A DNA stretch of 64,000 bases from Janthinobacterium saanense (GTDB lineage Bacteria; Pseudomonadota; Gammaproteobacteria; Burkholderiales; Burkholderiaceae_D). Of this stretch, positions 18,433 through 26,471 are shown piece by piece. The notes under the pieces are model-generated. The model was not told the origin of the DNA. It searched no databases and saw nothing but the letters and a program-made list of their open reading frames with translations. Position numbers and translations under genes: made by a program. The stretch's first letter is position 1, and each line of letters starts with the position of its first letter. The stretch is from assembly GCF_014200675.1 (NCBI RefSeq), contig NZ_JACHCI010000022.1, positions 1 to 64,000 of the forward strand. The letters are read 5' to 3'.

Positions 18433-18452
18433 ATGCGAGTATATGCTCGTAT
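18433..18452. promoter_or_regulatory. Putative TetR operator
   Basis: ATGCGAGTATATGCTCGTAT is an imperfect palindrome (CGAG-N6-CTCG core) midway between the divergent tetR and IMPase-like genes. An extra half-site TATGCGAGTAT lies at 18419-18429. The size and position suit a TetR dimer. Confidence 0.6.
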
Positions 18453-18491
18453 TATGAACCTGTTTCCGCATTTTATCTCGAAGGAACTTTC

Positions 18492-19319
18492 ATGATGCAT
18501 ACGAACAATTTGAAGGCATTGCTGCCGGCAGTGACAGAGGCAGTTGAGGTCGCAGGCCGCACCTTGCTGGCGCGCTTTTCCAGTAGCGCCAGGCCCGATG
18601 ACCTGGCGGCATTGCTCACTGCCATCGAGGCAAACGACGGCGCAGTCAGTGGCACCTTGCGCGATAGCCTGCTGCGCATCCGGCCCGGCAGTGGCTGGGT
18701 GGACGATGAAGAGGGCGGCGGACGATTGCCGGACGGTGAATGGTGGATCGTCGATGCCGTCGAAGGTAATGTCAACCACATCCATGGCAGCGTGGCCTGG
18801 GCCGTATCGGCAACCCTGGTGGTTGATGGCCTGGCGGTGTTGACGGTAGTAAAGCTGCCTGTCACGGGAATGGTGTATGCGGCTGTGCTGGGGCAGGGCG
18901 CCACGGTCAACGGCATGCCACTGCAGGTGTCGAAAAAAACGCAGCTGCAGGCGGCGATTGTAGGTACGGGGCAAGCCCGGCCGGGCGAGGGCCGTGCCGT
19001 GTACGCCGCCATCGGCGCTTCGGTTTCCGCAATGCTCGAGTCTGCCTTGCTGGTACGGATGGCGGTACCGGCGACTCTGGAGCTGATCGAGGTTGCCAGC
19101 GGACGCATGGATGGCTTTTGGCAATATAGCCAGGTGCGTTCCGGGCTTGCCGCGGGCGCCTTGCTGGTCAGTGAGGCGGGCGGCGTGGTGACGGACACAC
19201 AGGGCCAGCCCTGGAGCTTTGCCAGCGTGGATATGCTGGCGGCCGCGCCCGGCGTCCATGCTGCGGCAGTTGCCTGCCTGGGCGCAGCGGCCGACTTTTC
19301 AGATGCGGGGCAAGCATGA
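18492..19319 (+). CDS. Inositol monophosphatase-like protein with altered metal motifs
   Basis: A 275-aa protein of the IMPase/CysQ superfamily by overall pattern: WWIVDAVEGNVNHIHGSVAWAVSAT (canonical DPxDGTxNFxHG) at about 84-108, ELIEVASGRMDGFWQYSQVRSGLAAGALLVSEAGGVVTD near the end. The second metal Asp of DxxDG is Glu91, the Thr is Asn93, and the Trp-Asp before AAG is replaced by Ser-Gly, so a normal two- or three-metal site is doubtful. AAGGAA lies 5 bp before the ATG; a second ATG follows at once. The next gene overlaps by 4 bp (ATGA). It is probably TetR-controlled. Confidence 0.82.
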   Translation: MMHTNNLKALLPAVTEAVEVAGRTLLARFSSSARPDDLAALLTAIEANDGAVSGTLRDSLLRIRPGSGWVDDEEGGGRLPDGEWWIVDAVEGNVNHIHGSVAWAVSATLVVDGLAVLTVVKLPVTGMVYAAVLGQGATVNGMPLQVSKKTQLQAAIVGTGQARPGEGRAVYAAIGASVSAMLESALLVRMAVPATLELIEVASGRMDGFWQYSQVRSGLAAGALLVSEAGGVVTDTQGQPWSFASVDMLAAAPGVHAAAVACLGAAADFSDAGQA

Positions 19320-19984
19320 AGCGTTATGCCGTGATAGGCGCCAGCAGTGGCACGGGGCGTGAAATTGTCGCTACCCTGGCGGCACGCAACGACGCCGTGC
19401 GGGCGATTTCCCGTCACCCACTGCCCGGGAGCGCCACGGTGGAGCCGTATGCCGCCGACGTGAGGGATGGCGCAGCGATGAAGGAGGCGCTGGCCGGCGG
19501 CTTTGATTGCGTGTTTTATACCGTCGATATCCATGGCAAGAAGCTGACGCGCGCGCAAATCCGGGCGGTCATGTATGAGGGCTGCGTCAATGCCATGATG
19601 GCTGCTGCAGCCGGCGGGGCAAAACGGTTTGTGCTGCTGTCGGTGATGGGCCCGCAGCGTTCTTCCTGGGTGTGGTGGCTATTGAATGCCATGAAGCCTG
19701 GCATGCGCGACAACATCATTGCACGCGAGCAGGCCTTGATAGGCAGTGGCTTGTCGTATGTGATCTGTCGCGCGCCCCGTTTGCAGGATGGCGTCGATAC
19801 GGTGGCAACCGCAGCGGTTTTGGCGGGGCAGGAATCTGGCTTGCGGCTCGATATGAAACGCTCTATCAAGCGCGGCAGGCTGGCGCGGGCGCTGATCGAT
19901 GCCGCCGATCATGCTCCGTCTGACAGCATATGGGACGTTTTTGCCGACAAGGCCGGGCCCGTGGCTGCGTGGCTAGGTGGTTGA
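19316..19984 (+). CDS. NAD(P)-binding oxidoreductase (atypical SDR / NmrA-like)
   Basis: A 222-aa Rossmann protein. The N-terminal YAVIGASSGTGREIV glycine-rich loop binds NAD(P). VLLSVMGPQ and SYVICRAPRLQDG match atypical short-chain dehydrogenases that act as sensors or reductases, without a clear YxxxK site. It overlaps the IMPase-like gene by 4 bp, so both are made from one transcript. Substrate unknown. Confidence 0.82.
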   Translation: MKRYAVIGASSGTGREIVATLAARNDAVRAISRHPLPGSATVEPYAADVRDGAAMKEALAGGFDCVFYTVDIHGKKLTRAQIRAVMYEGCVNAMMAAAAGGAKRFVLLSVMGPQRSSWVWWLLNAMKPGMRDNIIAREQALIGSGLSYVICRAPRLQDGVDTVATAAVLAGQESGLRLDMKRSIKRGRLARALIDAADHAPSDSIWDVFADKAGPVAAWLGG

Positions 19985-20047
19985 ACTCGGCCGGGCAGGC
20001 GCTTCCCTGATTGAAAGGAAGCGCGCTGCCGGACTATGCCTGGCTTG

Positions 20048-22105
20048 TTACCACATGATTACGCGCTGTTCAGGCGCCAGATACATAGCGTCGCCCGGTT
20101 TGATGTCAAACGCCTTGTAAAAGCCGGGCTGGTTCATCACGGTGCCCTTGGCGCGGAATTCGCCTGGCGAATGCGGATCGCTCTTGATCTGGGCGATTGC
20201 CGCTTCGGGGCGCAATTTGGCGCGCCATTTCATGGCGAAACCGATATACAAGCGTTGTTCGCCGGTCAGGCCGTCGATCACGGGCGATGGCTTGCCGCCC
20301 AGCGAACGCTCGTAGGCATTGTAGGTGACCGACAGGCCCGAGTTGTCGCCGATGTTTTCACCGAGGGTCAGCTCGCCATTGATGAAATAGCCAGGCACGG
20401 GGCTGTAGGCGCCGTATTGCTTGACCAAGCCGGCGGCGCGCGCCTTGAAGGCGGTGCGGTCTTCTGCCGTCCACCAGTTGCGCAGGCGGCCATGGGCATC
20501 GTACTGGCTGCCGGAATCATCAAAAGCATGGCTGATCTCATGGCCAAAGGTGATGCCGAGCAAGCCGTAGTTGACCGCGTCTTCCGCTTTGACGTTGAAG
20601 AAGGGCGGCTGCAGGATGGCGGCAGGAATCGTGATCGCGTTGAGCAGTGGGTTGTAGCTGGCGTTGACGGTTTGCGGCGTCATCGACCATTCATCGCGGT
20701 CCACCGGTTTGCCCAGTTTGGCCAGGTTTTGCTGGCGGCCCCACACGCGCGATGCGCGCACGTTGGCGATCAGGTCGTGCGGCTGGGTTTTCAGGGCGCT
20801 GTAATCACGCCATTTTTCCGGGTAGGCGATATTCGGTTTCAAGGCAGCCAGCTTGGCTTGCGCTTCTTTCTTGGTCTCTGCGCTCATCCAGTCGAGCTTG
20901 TCGATGCCATCCTTGAATGAGGCCACGAAGTTGTTGAACATGGCCATCACGCGCGGCTTGGTTTCGGGCGGCAGATACATTTCCACATAACGTTTGCCGA
21001 CCGCATCGCTTACGGCACCATCGGTAAAGCGCAGGGCCAGCTGCCATTGCGGTTCACTTTGCGGCGTGCCGCGCAGCACCGTGCCTTCGAAGGCGAAGCG
21101 CTCCTTGACGGTGGCGCTGTCCATATACGGGGCGTAGCTTTCGATCACGCGCCAGTTGAAGTAGCTCTTCCAGGCTTCCAGCGGGACGGCGGCGATGACT
21201 TCGGACAAGCCACCCAGGTAGCTCGGCTGGCGTACCACGGCCGACGATGCTTTGGGCGCCAGGCCGGCAGCTTTAAAGTAGGCGTTCCAGTCAAACGCGG
21301 GCGCCAGCTCGGCAAACTTGCTGAAGTCGACGCGGTTATACGATTTGACGGGATCGCGCATTTGCACGCGGGTCCATTGGGCGGCGGCCAGGCGGGTCTC
21401 GATGTCGAGAATCTGGACGGCATGGGCGTCGGCGTTCTTGTCGCCGCTCATGCTCAGCATGGTCGCTATATGCTGCTGGTATTTGGTGCGCGCAGCCTTG
21501 AGCTTGGCGTCGTCGTCTTTCAGGTAGTAGTCGCGGTCAGGCAAGCCCAGGCCGGACTGGCTGACATTGAGGGTGTACTGCTCAGGATTCTGGGCATCGG
21601 GCGAGACGCCGGCCGAAAACGGCGTCTGGACGCCATAGGCTTGCAGGTAAGCGAACAGCGCCGGCAAATCCTTCTTGTCCTTGACGGCGGCCACGCGGGC
21701 CAGATCGGATTTCAAGGGCTTGAAGCCGGCGGCGTCGCGTGCCTTTTCATCCATGAAGCTGGTGTACAGGTCGGCGATCTTGTGCGTATCGCTACCGGCC
21801 TTGCCTGGATTCTTCAGGGTCGCATCGATCAGCGCCTTGAGCTGGCCTTGCGCCGTTTCGCGCAATTCGATATACGTGCCCCAGACCGATTTATCGGCCG
21901 GGATGTCGGTGTTGCGGGTCCAGACGCCGTTGACATAGCCATAGAAATCATCCTGTGGGCGAATCGCCGGGTCCAGTGATTTCAGATCGATGCCCGATAC
22001 GGGCGCGGCGGTATTGGTGCTATTGGCGCCTTGCTGGGCGTGCAGTGCCGGGGTGGAAAAAGCGAACAAGGCGCAGCAGGCGGCGCTGATAAGCGTACGT
22101 TTCAC
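20048..22105 (-). CDS. M13 family metallopeptidase (PepO/neprilysin-like), periplasmic
   Basis: A 685-aa zinc endopeptidase. A Sec signal peptide (MKRTLISAACCALFAFSTPALHAQ) is followed by the M13 N-terminal lobe. The catalytic lobe contains GHEISHAFDDSG (HExxH) and ENIGDNSGLSVTYNAY, which supplies the third zinc ligand context (usual form ENxAD). The C-terminus ends in Trp, as is common in the family. It degrades peptides in the periplasm; a specific substrate is not predictable. Length and order are normal. It is a single gene convergent with the SDR gene. Confidence 0.94.
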   Translation of the reverse strand: MKRTLISAACCALFAFSTPALHAQQGANSTNTAAPVSGIDLKSLDPAIRPQDDFYGYVNGVWTRNTDIPADKSVWGTYIELRETAQGQLKALIDATLKNPGKAGSDTHKIADLYTSFMDEKARDAAGFKPLKSDLARVAAVKDKKDLPALFAYLQAYGVQTPFSAGVSPDAQNPEQYTLNVSQSGLGLPDRDYYLKDDDAKLKAARTKYQQHIATMLSMSGDKNADAHAVQILDIETRLAAAQWTRVQMRDPVKSYNRVDFSKFAELAPAFDWNAYFKAAGLAPKASSAVVRQPSYLGGLSEVIAAVPLEAWKSYFNWRVIESYAPYMDSATVKERFAFEGTVLRGTPQSEPQWQLALRFTDGAVSDAVGKRYVEMYLPPETKPRVMAMFNNFVASFKDGIDKLDWMSAETKKEAQAKLAALKPNIAYPEKWRDYSALKTQPHDLIANVRASRVWGRQQNLAKLGKPVDRDEWSMTPQTVNASYNPLLNAITIPAAILQPPFFNVKAEDAVNYGLLGITFGHEISHAFDDSGSQYDAHGRLRNWWTAEDRTAFKARAAGLVKQYGAYSPVPGYFINGELTLGENIGDNSGLSVTYNAYERSLGGKPSPVIDGLTGEQRLYIGFAMKWRAKLRPEAAIAQIKSDPHSPGEFRAKGTVMNQPGFYKAFDIKPGDAMYLAPEQRVIMW

Positions 22106-22200
22106 GAAGACTCCTTAATTTTTTAGTTAGACGTCATGTCCAGCACATGCTGTGGCTGGACATGCGACGCAAGATTATAGTCGGCATTACTTGGGTGCAA

Positions 22201-23229
22201 TTAAAGATCTTGCCGGGACTGCTGTTGCGTATGGCGTATGCGCAACGCTTCCAGCGCCGCGTAGCCCGGCTGCAGCGAGGCGGCAATTGCCTTCAGCGGG
22301 CCTGCCGCTGCCCCGTGCTGGTCGCCGTGAAAGACCGTGCCATATTTCGCGTGCCTGCCACTGCGCTCGCGCATCGCGTGCAGTTGTCCGGTCGTGGGGC
22401 CGATGCCCAGCCGTTGCAGCACATCGCTGAAAACGATATCCGGTAACTGCTGGTAGTTGATCAATAGTAGCTTTCCCGCTGCCGCATGATGGTGGGCGGC
22501 GGCGTACAGGCTGGCCAGCACCAGCGCTGCGTAGCCGTCCAGGTCGCCCGGGGCGAGAGCATGGTCGGGCAGCGGCAGCAGGGCCGGGTGCAGCATGCCG
22601 GGCACCATTTGCGGGCCGCGCTGGCGCTGGTGCGAGGCCAGCACGGCTTGCGGTTCGCGGTAGAGGAACAGGCAGGGTGTGCCGGGAAACGCCTGCCGTA
22701 TCAAGTCCAGACTGTGGATGTGCCAGCAATCGAATTTGATCACGTAATGGCTTTCGTCGCCGAAGCGGCGCTGGCCCAGCGCCAGCATGGCTGAGCGCAG
22801 CAGGGCGATGCTGTCGATGGTGCTGCTGTCGTGGTGCAGGCGCAGCAAGGCATCGATAATGGGCGGCTCGGACATCACCACGCAGTGCGGCAGTGTCGCC
22901 AGCATTTGCGTCAGCAGGGTCGAGCCGCAGCGCGACACGTGGAAGATGAAGGCGTCGGGCGGCAGTCCATCGTTGAACTGGGCCAAGGCCGCCAGCGGCG
23001 TGCGGCAGGTCCGGCGCTGTTCGCGCGGCTGGCGGGCCAGGGTGTTTTCAAAGAAGGAATCGCTGAAGCGTGTTTCTCCCATATCGCGCCAATGGACGTC
23101 GATAGCGTCTGCGCCATGCGCCACGCTCACCGGATACCAGCCGGACATGTCCATGCCGGCTTGCCAGGGCACTGCTGTCCCCTTGTTCATCAGGCGTTCT
23201 TGCAGGGCAAGACCATGCGGCACGCTCAT
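22201..23229 (-). CDS. Sulfotransferase-like protein
   Basis: A 342-aa protein with the PAPS 5'-phosphosulfate-binding loop FHVSRCGSTLLTQML at about residues 94-108, an H/K-rich stretch and PGTPCLFLYREPQAVLASHQRQRG, resembling the 3'-phosphate site (RxPxxxxxS) of sulfotransferases. The frame is open up to 23715, but the first part overlaps the preceding gene. The ATG at 23229 overlaps that gene's TGA (ATGA) and is the natural start. It is the last gene of a GNAT/hydroxylase/sulfotransferase operon, so it may modify the same target protein or metabolite. The acceptor is unknown. Confidence 0.8.
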   Translation of the reverse strand: MSVPHGLALQERLMNKGTAVPWQAGMDMSGWYPVSVAHGADAIDVHWRDMGETRFSDSFFENTLARQPREQRRTCRTPLAALAQFNDGLPPDAFIFHVSRCGSTLLTQMLATLPHCVVMSEPPIIDALLRLHHDSSTIDSIALLRSAMLALGQRRFGDESHYVIKFDCWHIHSLDLIRQAFPGTPCLFLYREPQAVLASHQRQRGPQMVPGMLHPALLPLPDHALAPGDLDGYAALVLASLYAAAHHHAAAGKLLLINYQQLPDIVFSDVLQRLGIGPTTGQLHAMRERSGRHAKYGTVFHGDQHGAAAGPLKAIAASLQPGYAALEALRIRHTQQQSRQDL

Positions 23230-23957
23230 GTGCCCGAGCCCTGGGCCAGGGTCGCCAGACGGTCGGCCATGGCTTGCGTGGCCGGTGTGGCAGAGGCGCG
23301 CAATTGCGTGATGACGGCGTGCACATTGCCGTCGTTGATGCTGGGGTCGCCGTATCTGGCGGCCGCTTTCGGCACGAAGCCGGCGCGCGCGAACAGCGCT
23401 TGCAGCCAGGCATTGGTGAGGCAATCGATCACCAGGTGGATGCGCGGCGCCATGCCGCGGTTTTCTACCGCGTGCAGGCAGCTGGCGTCCATATACCAGG
23501 CGTGGCCGGCCGTGAAATGGACGCTCTCGCCATCGATGCTGAACAGCACTTGTGGCGAGGTCTGGATGGGGATGTGGATGCGCGTCAAGCCATCCATCAG
23601 CGCCGTGCCGGCATCGCGGTGCGCGTGGATCACGGCGCCCGGCGCCAGGGCCATCAGGCGCACGGCGCCGGCGTTGCACCGGAACTGGTCGATGACTGTG
23701 CGCAGATAAGGGCAACGGAGCAGCTGCGGCGTATCTGCATAGAGCGCCTCATTGATCGGCACGATATGGGCAGCCTCGCCACCGGGTGAGCGCAGCGGCA
23801 CGCAGCTCCAGCCATATTCATAAGCGCCGGTATTGAAGTGCTTGATCCAGTCGCCGGCAATAAACTGGCTGCTATCGCGCTGCATCTGCCTTACGTCGAA
23901 CGATAGCGGTAATTGCAGCCAGGTGCTGGGGCGCGCGTTGAAGGTGCTCCTCATCAT
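23226..23957 (-). CDS. Aspartyl/asparaginyl beta-hydroxylase-like oxygenase
   Basis: A 243-aa protein resembling the AspH domain (2-oxoglutarate/Fe-dependent cupin). The opening RPSTWLQLPLSFDVRQMQRD and the iron-ligand region MALAPGAVIHAHRDAGTAL (His111/His113, Asp115) are typical, followed by RIHIPIQTSP, HAWYMDASCLHAVENRG and PRIHLVIDCL with the distal His. It would hydroxylate Asp/Asn side chains or a small molecule. It overlaps its neighbours by 4 bp on both sides, indicating a tightly coupled operon. Confidence 0.82.
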   Translation of the reverse strand: MMRSTFNARPSTWLQLPLSFDVRQMQRDSSQFIAGDWIKHFNTGAYEYGWSCVPLRSPGGEAAHIVPINEALYADTPQLLRCPYLRTVIDQFRCNAGAVRLMALAPGAVIHAHRDAGTALMDGLTRIHIPIQTSPQVLFSIDGESVHFTAGHAWYMDASCLHAVENRGMAPRIHLVIDCLTNAWLQALFARAGFVPKAAARYGDPSINDGNVHAVITQLRASATPATQAMADRLATLAQGSGT

Positions 23958-24475
23958 GCTGGAACCCAGCGCAAATGCTCTTGTACCTCATCTTCGCCGT
24001 GCAACTGGAATCCCAGCCGCTGGTACAGGCGGCGCGCCGCCAGATTACTTTTGTTGACGGCCAGCTCTATACGCAGCCCTTGCCTGCTCGCCAGTGCTTG
24101 CAACTGTCCGAATACGGCGCTGGCGGCGCCATGTTGCTGCGCTTGTGGCAAGATGGCGATATCGACTATGTGCAGTACGGCATTGTGATGCTGCAGTATC
24201 ACTCTGCCTATGGCTTGCGCGTCGCGTTGCACTATCAGGTAGGCCGCTTGCGGGTAGCTGTGCTGATACGCCATGGTTTGTGCGCGCTGCTGCATGCTGA
24301 TCAGTTGCTCAATCACTGAGGGATCGCCTGGTATCTGCAATAAATCGCTGCGGGTGGAGCGGTAGAGCGCGGCTGCGAAAGCGTCATCGACGGCATCGCC
24401 CATGCTTTGCTCGCGTAATTGGTAAGGGGATGCTAGCGCAGCGAGGGCCGCTGCAAAAGGGAAACAGGTGCTCAC
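23954..24475 (-). CDS. GNAT family N-acetyltransferase
   Basis: A 173-aa acetyltransferase and first gene of the three-gene operon. The acetyl-CoA site is around VDIAILPQAQQHGAASAVFGQLQALA (about residues 107-132), and NKSNLAARRLYQRLGFQLHGED is the usual C-terminal motif. A leader of about 25 residues precedes FAAALYRSTRSDLLQI; it could be shortened if translation starts at the internal Met25. The stop overlaps the next start (ATGA). Confidence 0.85.
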   Translation of the reverse strand: MSTCFPFAAALAALASPYQLREQSMGDAVDDAFAAALYRSTRSDLLQIPGDPSVIEQLISMQQRAQTMAYQHSYPQAAYLIVQRDAQAIGRVILQHHNAVLHIVDIAILPQAQQHGAASAVFGQLQALASRQGLRIELAVNKSNLAARRLYQRLGFQLHGEDEVQEHLRWVPA

Positions 24476-24666
24476 CTATGCTCCGATCATTTTTGAGGAT
24501 GGCTGGAATACGCAATCGCATACTGGGTCGCGGCTCGGGAATTTGCCATACTATTAATATTTACACGCACAGCCATCTTTTGCAATCATTTTGTGAGGGT
24601 GTGTTTGACCCGGTGACAAGGTCGCGATGGGCGCGTTGCGAGCAACTTGCAGTAAAATGCAGGCTG

Positions 24667-24699
24667 AAAAATGGTTACGAGCAATCGTAGCCATTTTTC
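24667..24699. terminator. Terminator-like hairpin before gtrA
   Basis: AAAAATGG-T-TACG pairs with CGTA-G-CCATTTTT around AGCAAT, with A and T runs on both sides. It lies in the 263-bp gap 24476-24738, which holds no gene that I can see, about 40 bp before gtrA. It could block readthrough or belong to the gtrA leader. Confidence 0.5.
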
Positions 24700-24738
24700 A
24701 TTCACACTGGAATCTTGTCCCCGTCATATAAAGAGTTT

Positions 24739-25137
24739 ATGTCTCATTCCCTGCATCACCAATTCTTGCGTTTCGCCGCCGTAGGCGCTTCCGGTACCGC
24801 CGTCCAGTATGCCGTGCTGTGGGGAGGCGTCGAGTGGCTGGCCATCAGCGCCGCCCTCGCTTCCGGCCTCGGGTATATCCTGGGCTCGCTAGTGAACTAT
24901 GTGCTCAATTACTTTTTTACCTTCAAGAGCGACAAGGGCCATGGCGAGGCCGCCACGAAATATTTCAGCTTGCTGGGCATAGGCTGGTGCATCAATACGG
25001 GCTTGATGTGGTTGCTGGTACACCAGGCCGGCTGGTATTACTGGCTGGCGCAGGTGCTGGCCACGGGCATCGGCCTGATCTGGAATTTTGCCGGCAGCCG
25101 CTGGTGGGCCTTCAAGCCTGCCAGCGTGCCGAAGTAA
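24739..25137 (+). CDS. GtrA family membrane protein
   Basis: A 132-aa protein with four predicted membrane helices, matching the GtrA family of lipid-linked sugar translocation helpers. Typical phrases are QFLRFAAVGASGTAVQYAVL at the N-terminus, LVNYVLNYFFTFKS in the middle and GLIWNFAGSRWWAFK at the end. No glycosyltransferase gene is adjacent, so the sugar or polymer served is unknown. The start at 24739 is preferred over 24715 because family members begin a few residues before the first helix; neither has a strong ribosome site. Confidence 0.88.
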   Translation: MSHSLHHQFLRFAAVGASGTAVQYAVLWGGVEWLAISAALASGLGYILGSLVNYVLNYFFTFKSDKGHGEAATKYFSLLGIGWCINTGLMWLLVHQAGWYYWLAQVLATGIGLIWNFAGSRWWAFKPASVPK

Positions 25138-25169
25138 GCTCAATCGTATCAACCAACAAGGGCTACCTC

Positions 25170-26471
25170 ATGCAGTTCCTGGAACGCTATTTCAAACTGA
25201 AGGACAACGGCACCAGCGTGCGCACCGAGCTGCTGGCCGGCCTGACCACCTTCCTGACGATGGCTTACATCATCTTCGTCAATCCGAGCATCCTTGGCGA
25301 CGCCGGCATGCCCAAGGATGCCGTGTTCGTCGCCACCTGCGTGGCCGCCGCCATCGGCACCCTGATCATGGGCCTGTACGCCAACTATCCGATCGCGCTG
25401 GCGCCGGGCATGGGCTTGAACGCCTATTTTTCCTACACGGTCGTCAAAGGCATGGGCATGAGCTGGGAAGTGGCGCTGGGCGCCGTCTTCATTTCCGGCT
25501 GCCTGTTCATCCTGGTCAGTCTGTTCAAGATACGCGAGATGATCATCAACAGCATCCCGCCCGCCTTGCGCACCGCCATCACGGTGGGGATCGGGCTATT
25601 CCTGGCGATTATTGCGCTGAAAAGCGCGGGCGTGGTGGTGTCCAATCCGGCCACCATCATTGCCCTGGGCGATTTGCACCAGCCGGCGCCCCTGCTGGCC
25701 ATCATCGGCTTTTTCATCATCGTCGCGCTGGACCGCCTGAAAGTGCCGGGCGCCATCCTGATCGGCATCCTGACCATTACCGTGGCCAGCTTTTTCTTTG
25801 GCGGCAATCATTTCATCGGCGTCGTCTCGGCGCCGCCAGCCATAGAGCCGACCCTGTTCAAGCTCGATATCATGGGCGCCTTGTCGTTCGGCATCGTCAA
25901 CGTGGTGCTGGTGTTTTTCCTGGTCGAACTATTCGATGCGACGGGCACCCTGATGGGCGTGGCCAACCGCGCCGGCTTGCTGAAAGACGGCAAGATGGAA
26001 CGCCTGAACAAAGCCTTGCTGGCCGACAGCACGGCGATTGCTGCCGGCGCCTGCCTGGGCACGTCGAGCACCACGGCCTTCGTGGAAAGCGCGGCTGGCG
26101 TGCAAGCCGGTGGCCGCACGGGCTTGACGGCCGTCGCGGTCGCCATCCTGTTCCTGGCCAGCTTGTTCTTTGCGCCGCTGGCGCACACCGTGCCGCCGTA
26201 CGCGACGGCGCCCGCACTGCTGTATGTGGCATGTTTGATGCTGCGCGAACTGACCTTCATCGACTGGGACGACAGCACGGAAAGCATCCCGGCCGCCATC
26301 ACGGCACTGATGATGCCATTCACCTATTCGGTCGCCAGCGGCGTGGCTTTCGGTTTTATTACTTACGCGGTGCTCAAGCTGCTGACGGGCAAGGGCAAGC
26401 AGGTTTCCGCCGTGGCCTACATCATCGCCGCCATCTTCCTGTTCAAGTTTATCTATCTGGGCGAAGGCTGA
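25170..26471 (+). CDS. Adenine/guanine/hypoxanthine permease (AzgA-type NCS2)
   Basis: A 433-aa inner-membrane purine:proton symporter with 12-14 predicted helices. ERYFKLKDNGTSVRTELLAGLTTFLTMAYI is the almost invariant opening of the AzgA group, and NPSILGDAGM, ALAPGMGLNAYFSYTVV, ELFDATGTLMGVA and GTSSTTAFVESAAGV are all present. The frame is open further left, but that part shadows gtrA. Start 25170 is the family start. Its 3' end overlaps the end of the convergent monooxygenase gene by 23 bp. Confidence 0.94.
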   Translation: MQFLERYFKLKDNGTSVRTELLAGLTTFLTMAYIIFVNPSILGDAGMPKDAVFVATCVAAAIGTLIMGLYANYPIALAPGMGLNAYFSYTVVKGMGMSWEVALGAVFISGCLFILVSLFKIREMIINSIPPALRTAITVGIGLFLAIIALKSAGVVVSNPATIIALGDLHQPAPLLAIIGFFIIVALDRLKVPGAILIGILTITVASFFFGGNHFIGVVSAPPAIEPTLFKLDIMGALSFGIVNVVLVFFLVELFDATGTLMGVANRAGLLKDGKMERLNKALLADSTAIAAGACLGTSSTTAFVESAAGVQAGGRTGLTAVAVAILFLASLFFAPLAHTVPPYATAPALLYVACLMLRELTFIDWDDSTESIPAAITALMMPFTYSVASGVAFGFITYAVLKLLTGKGKQVSAVAYIIAAIFLFKFIYLGEG

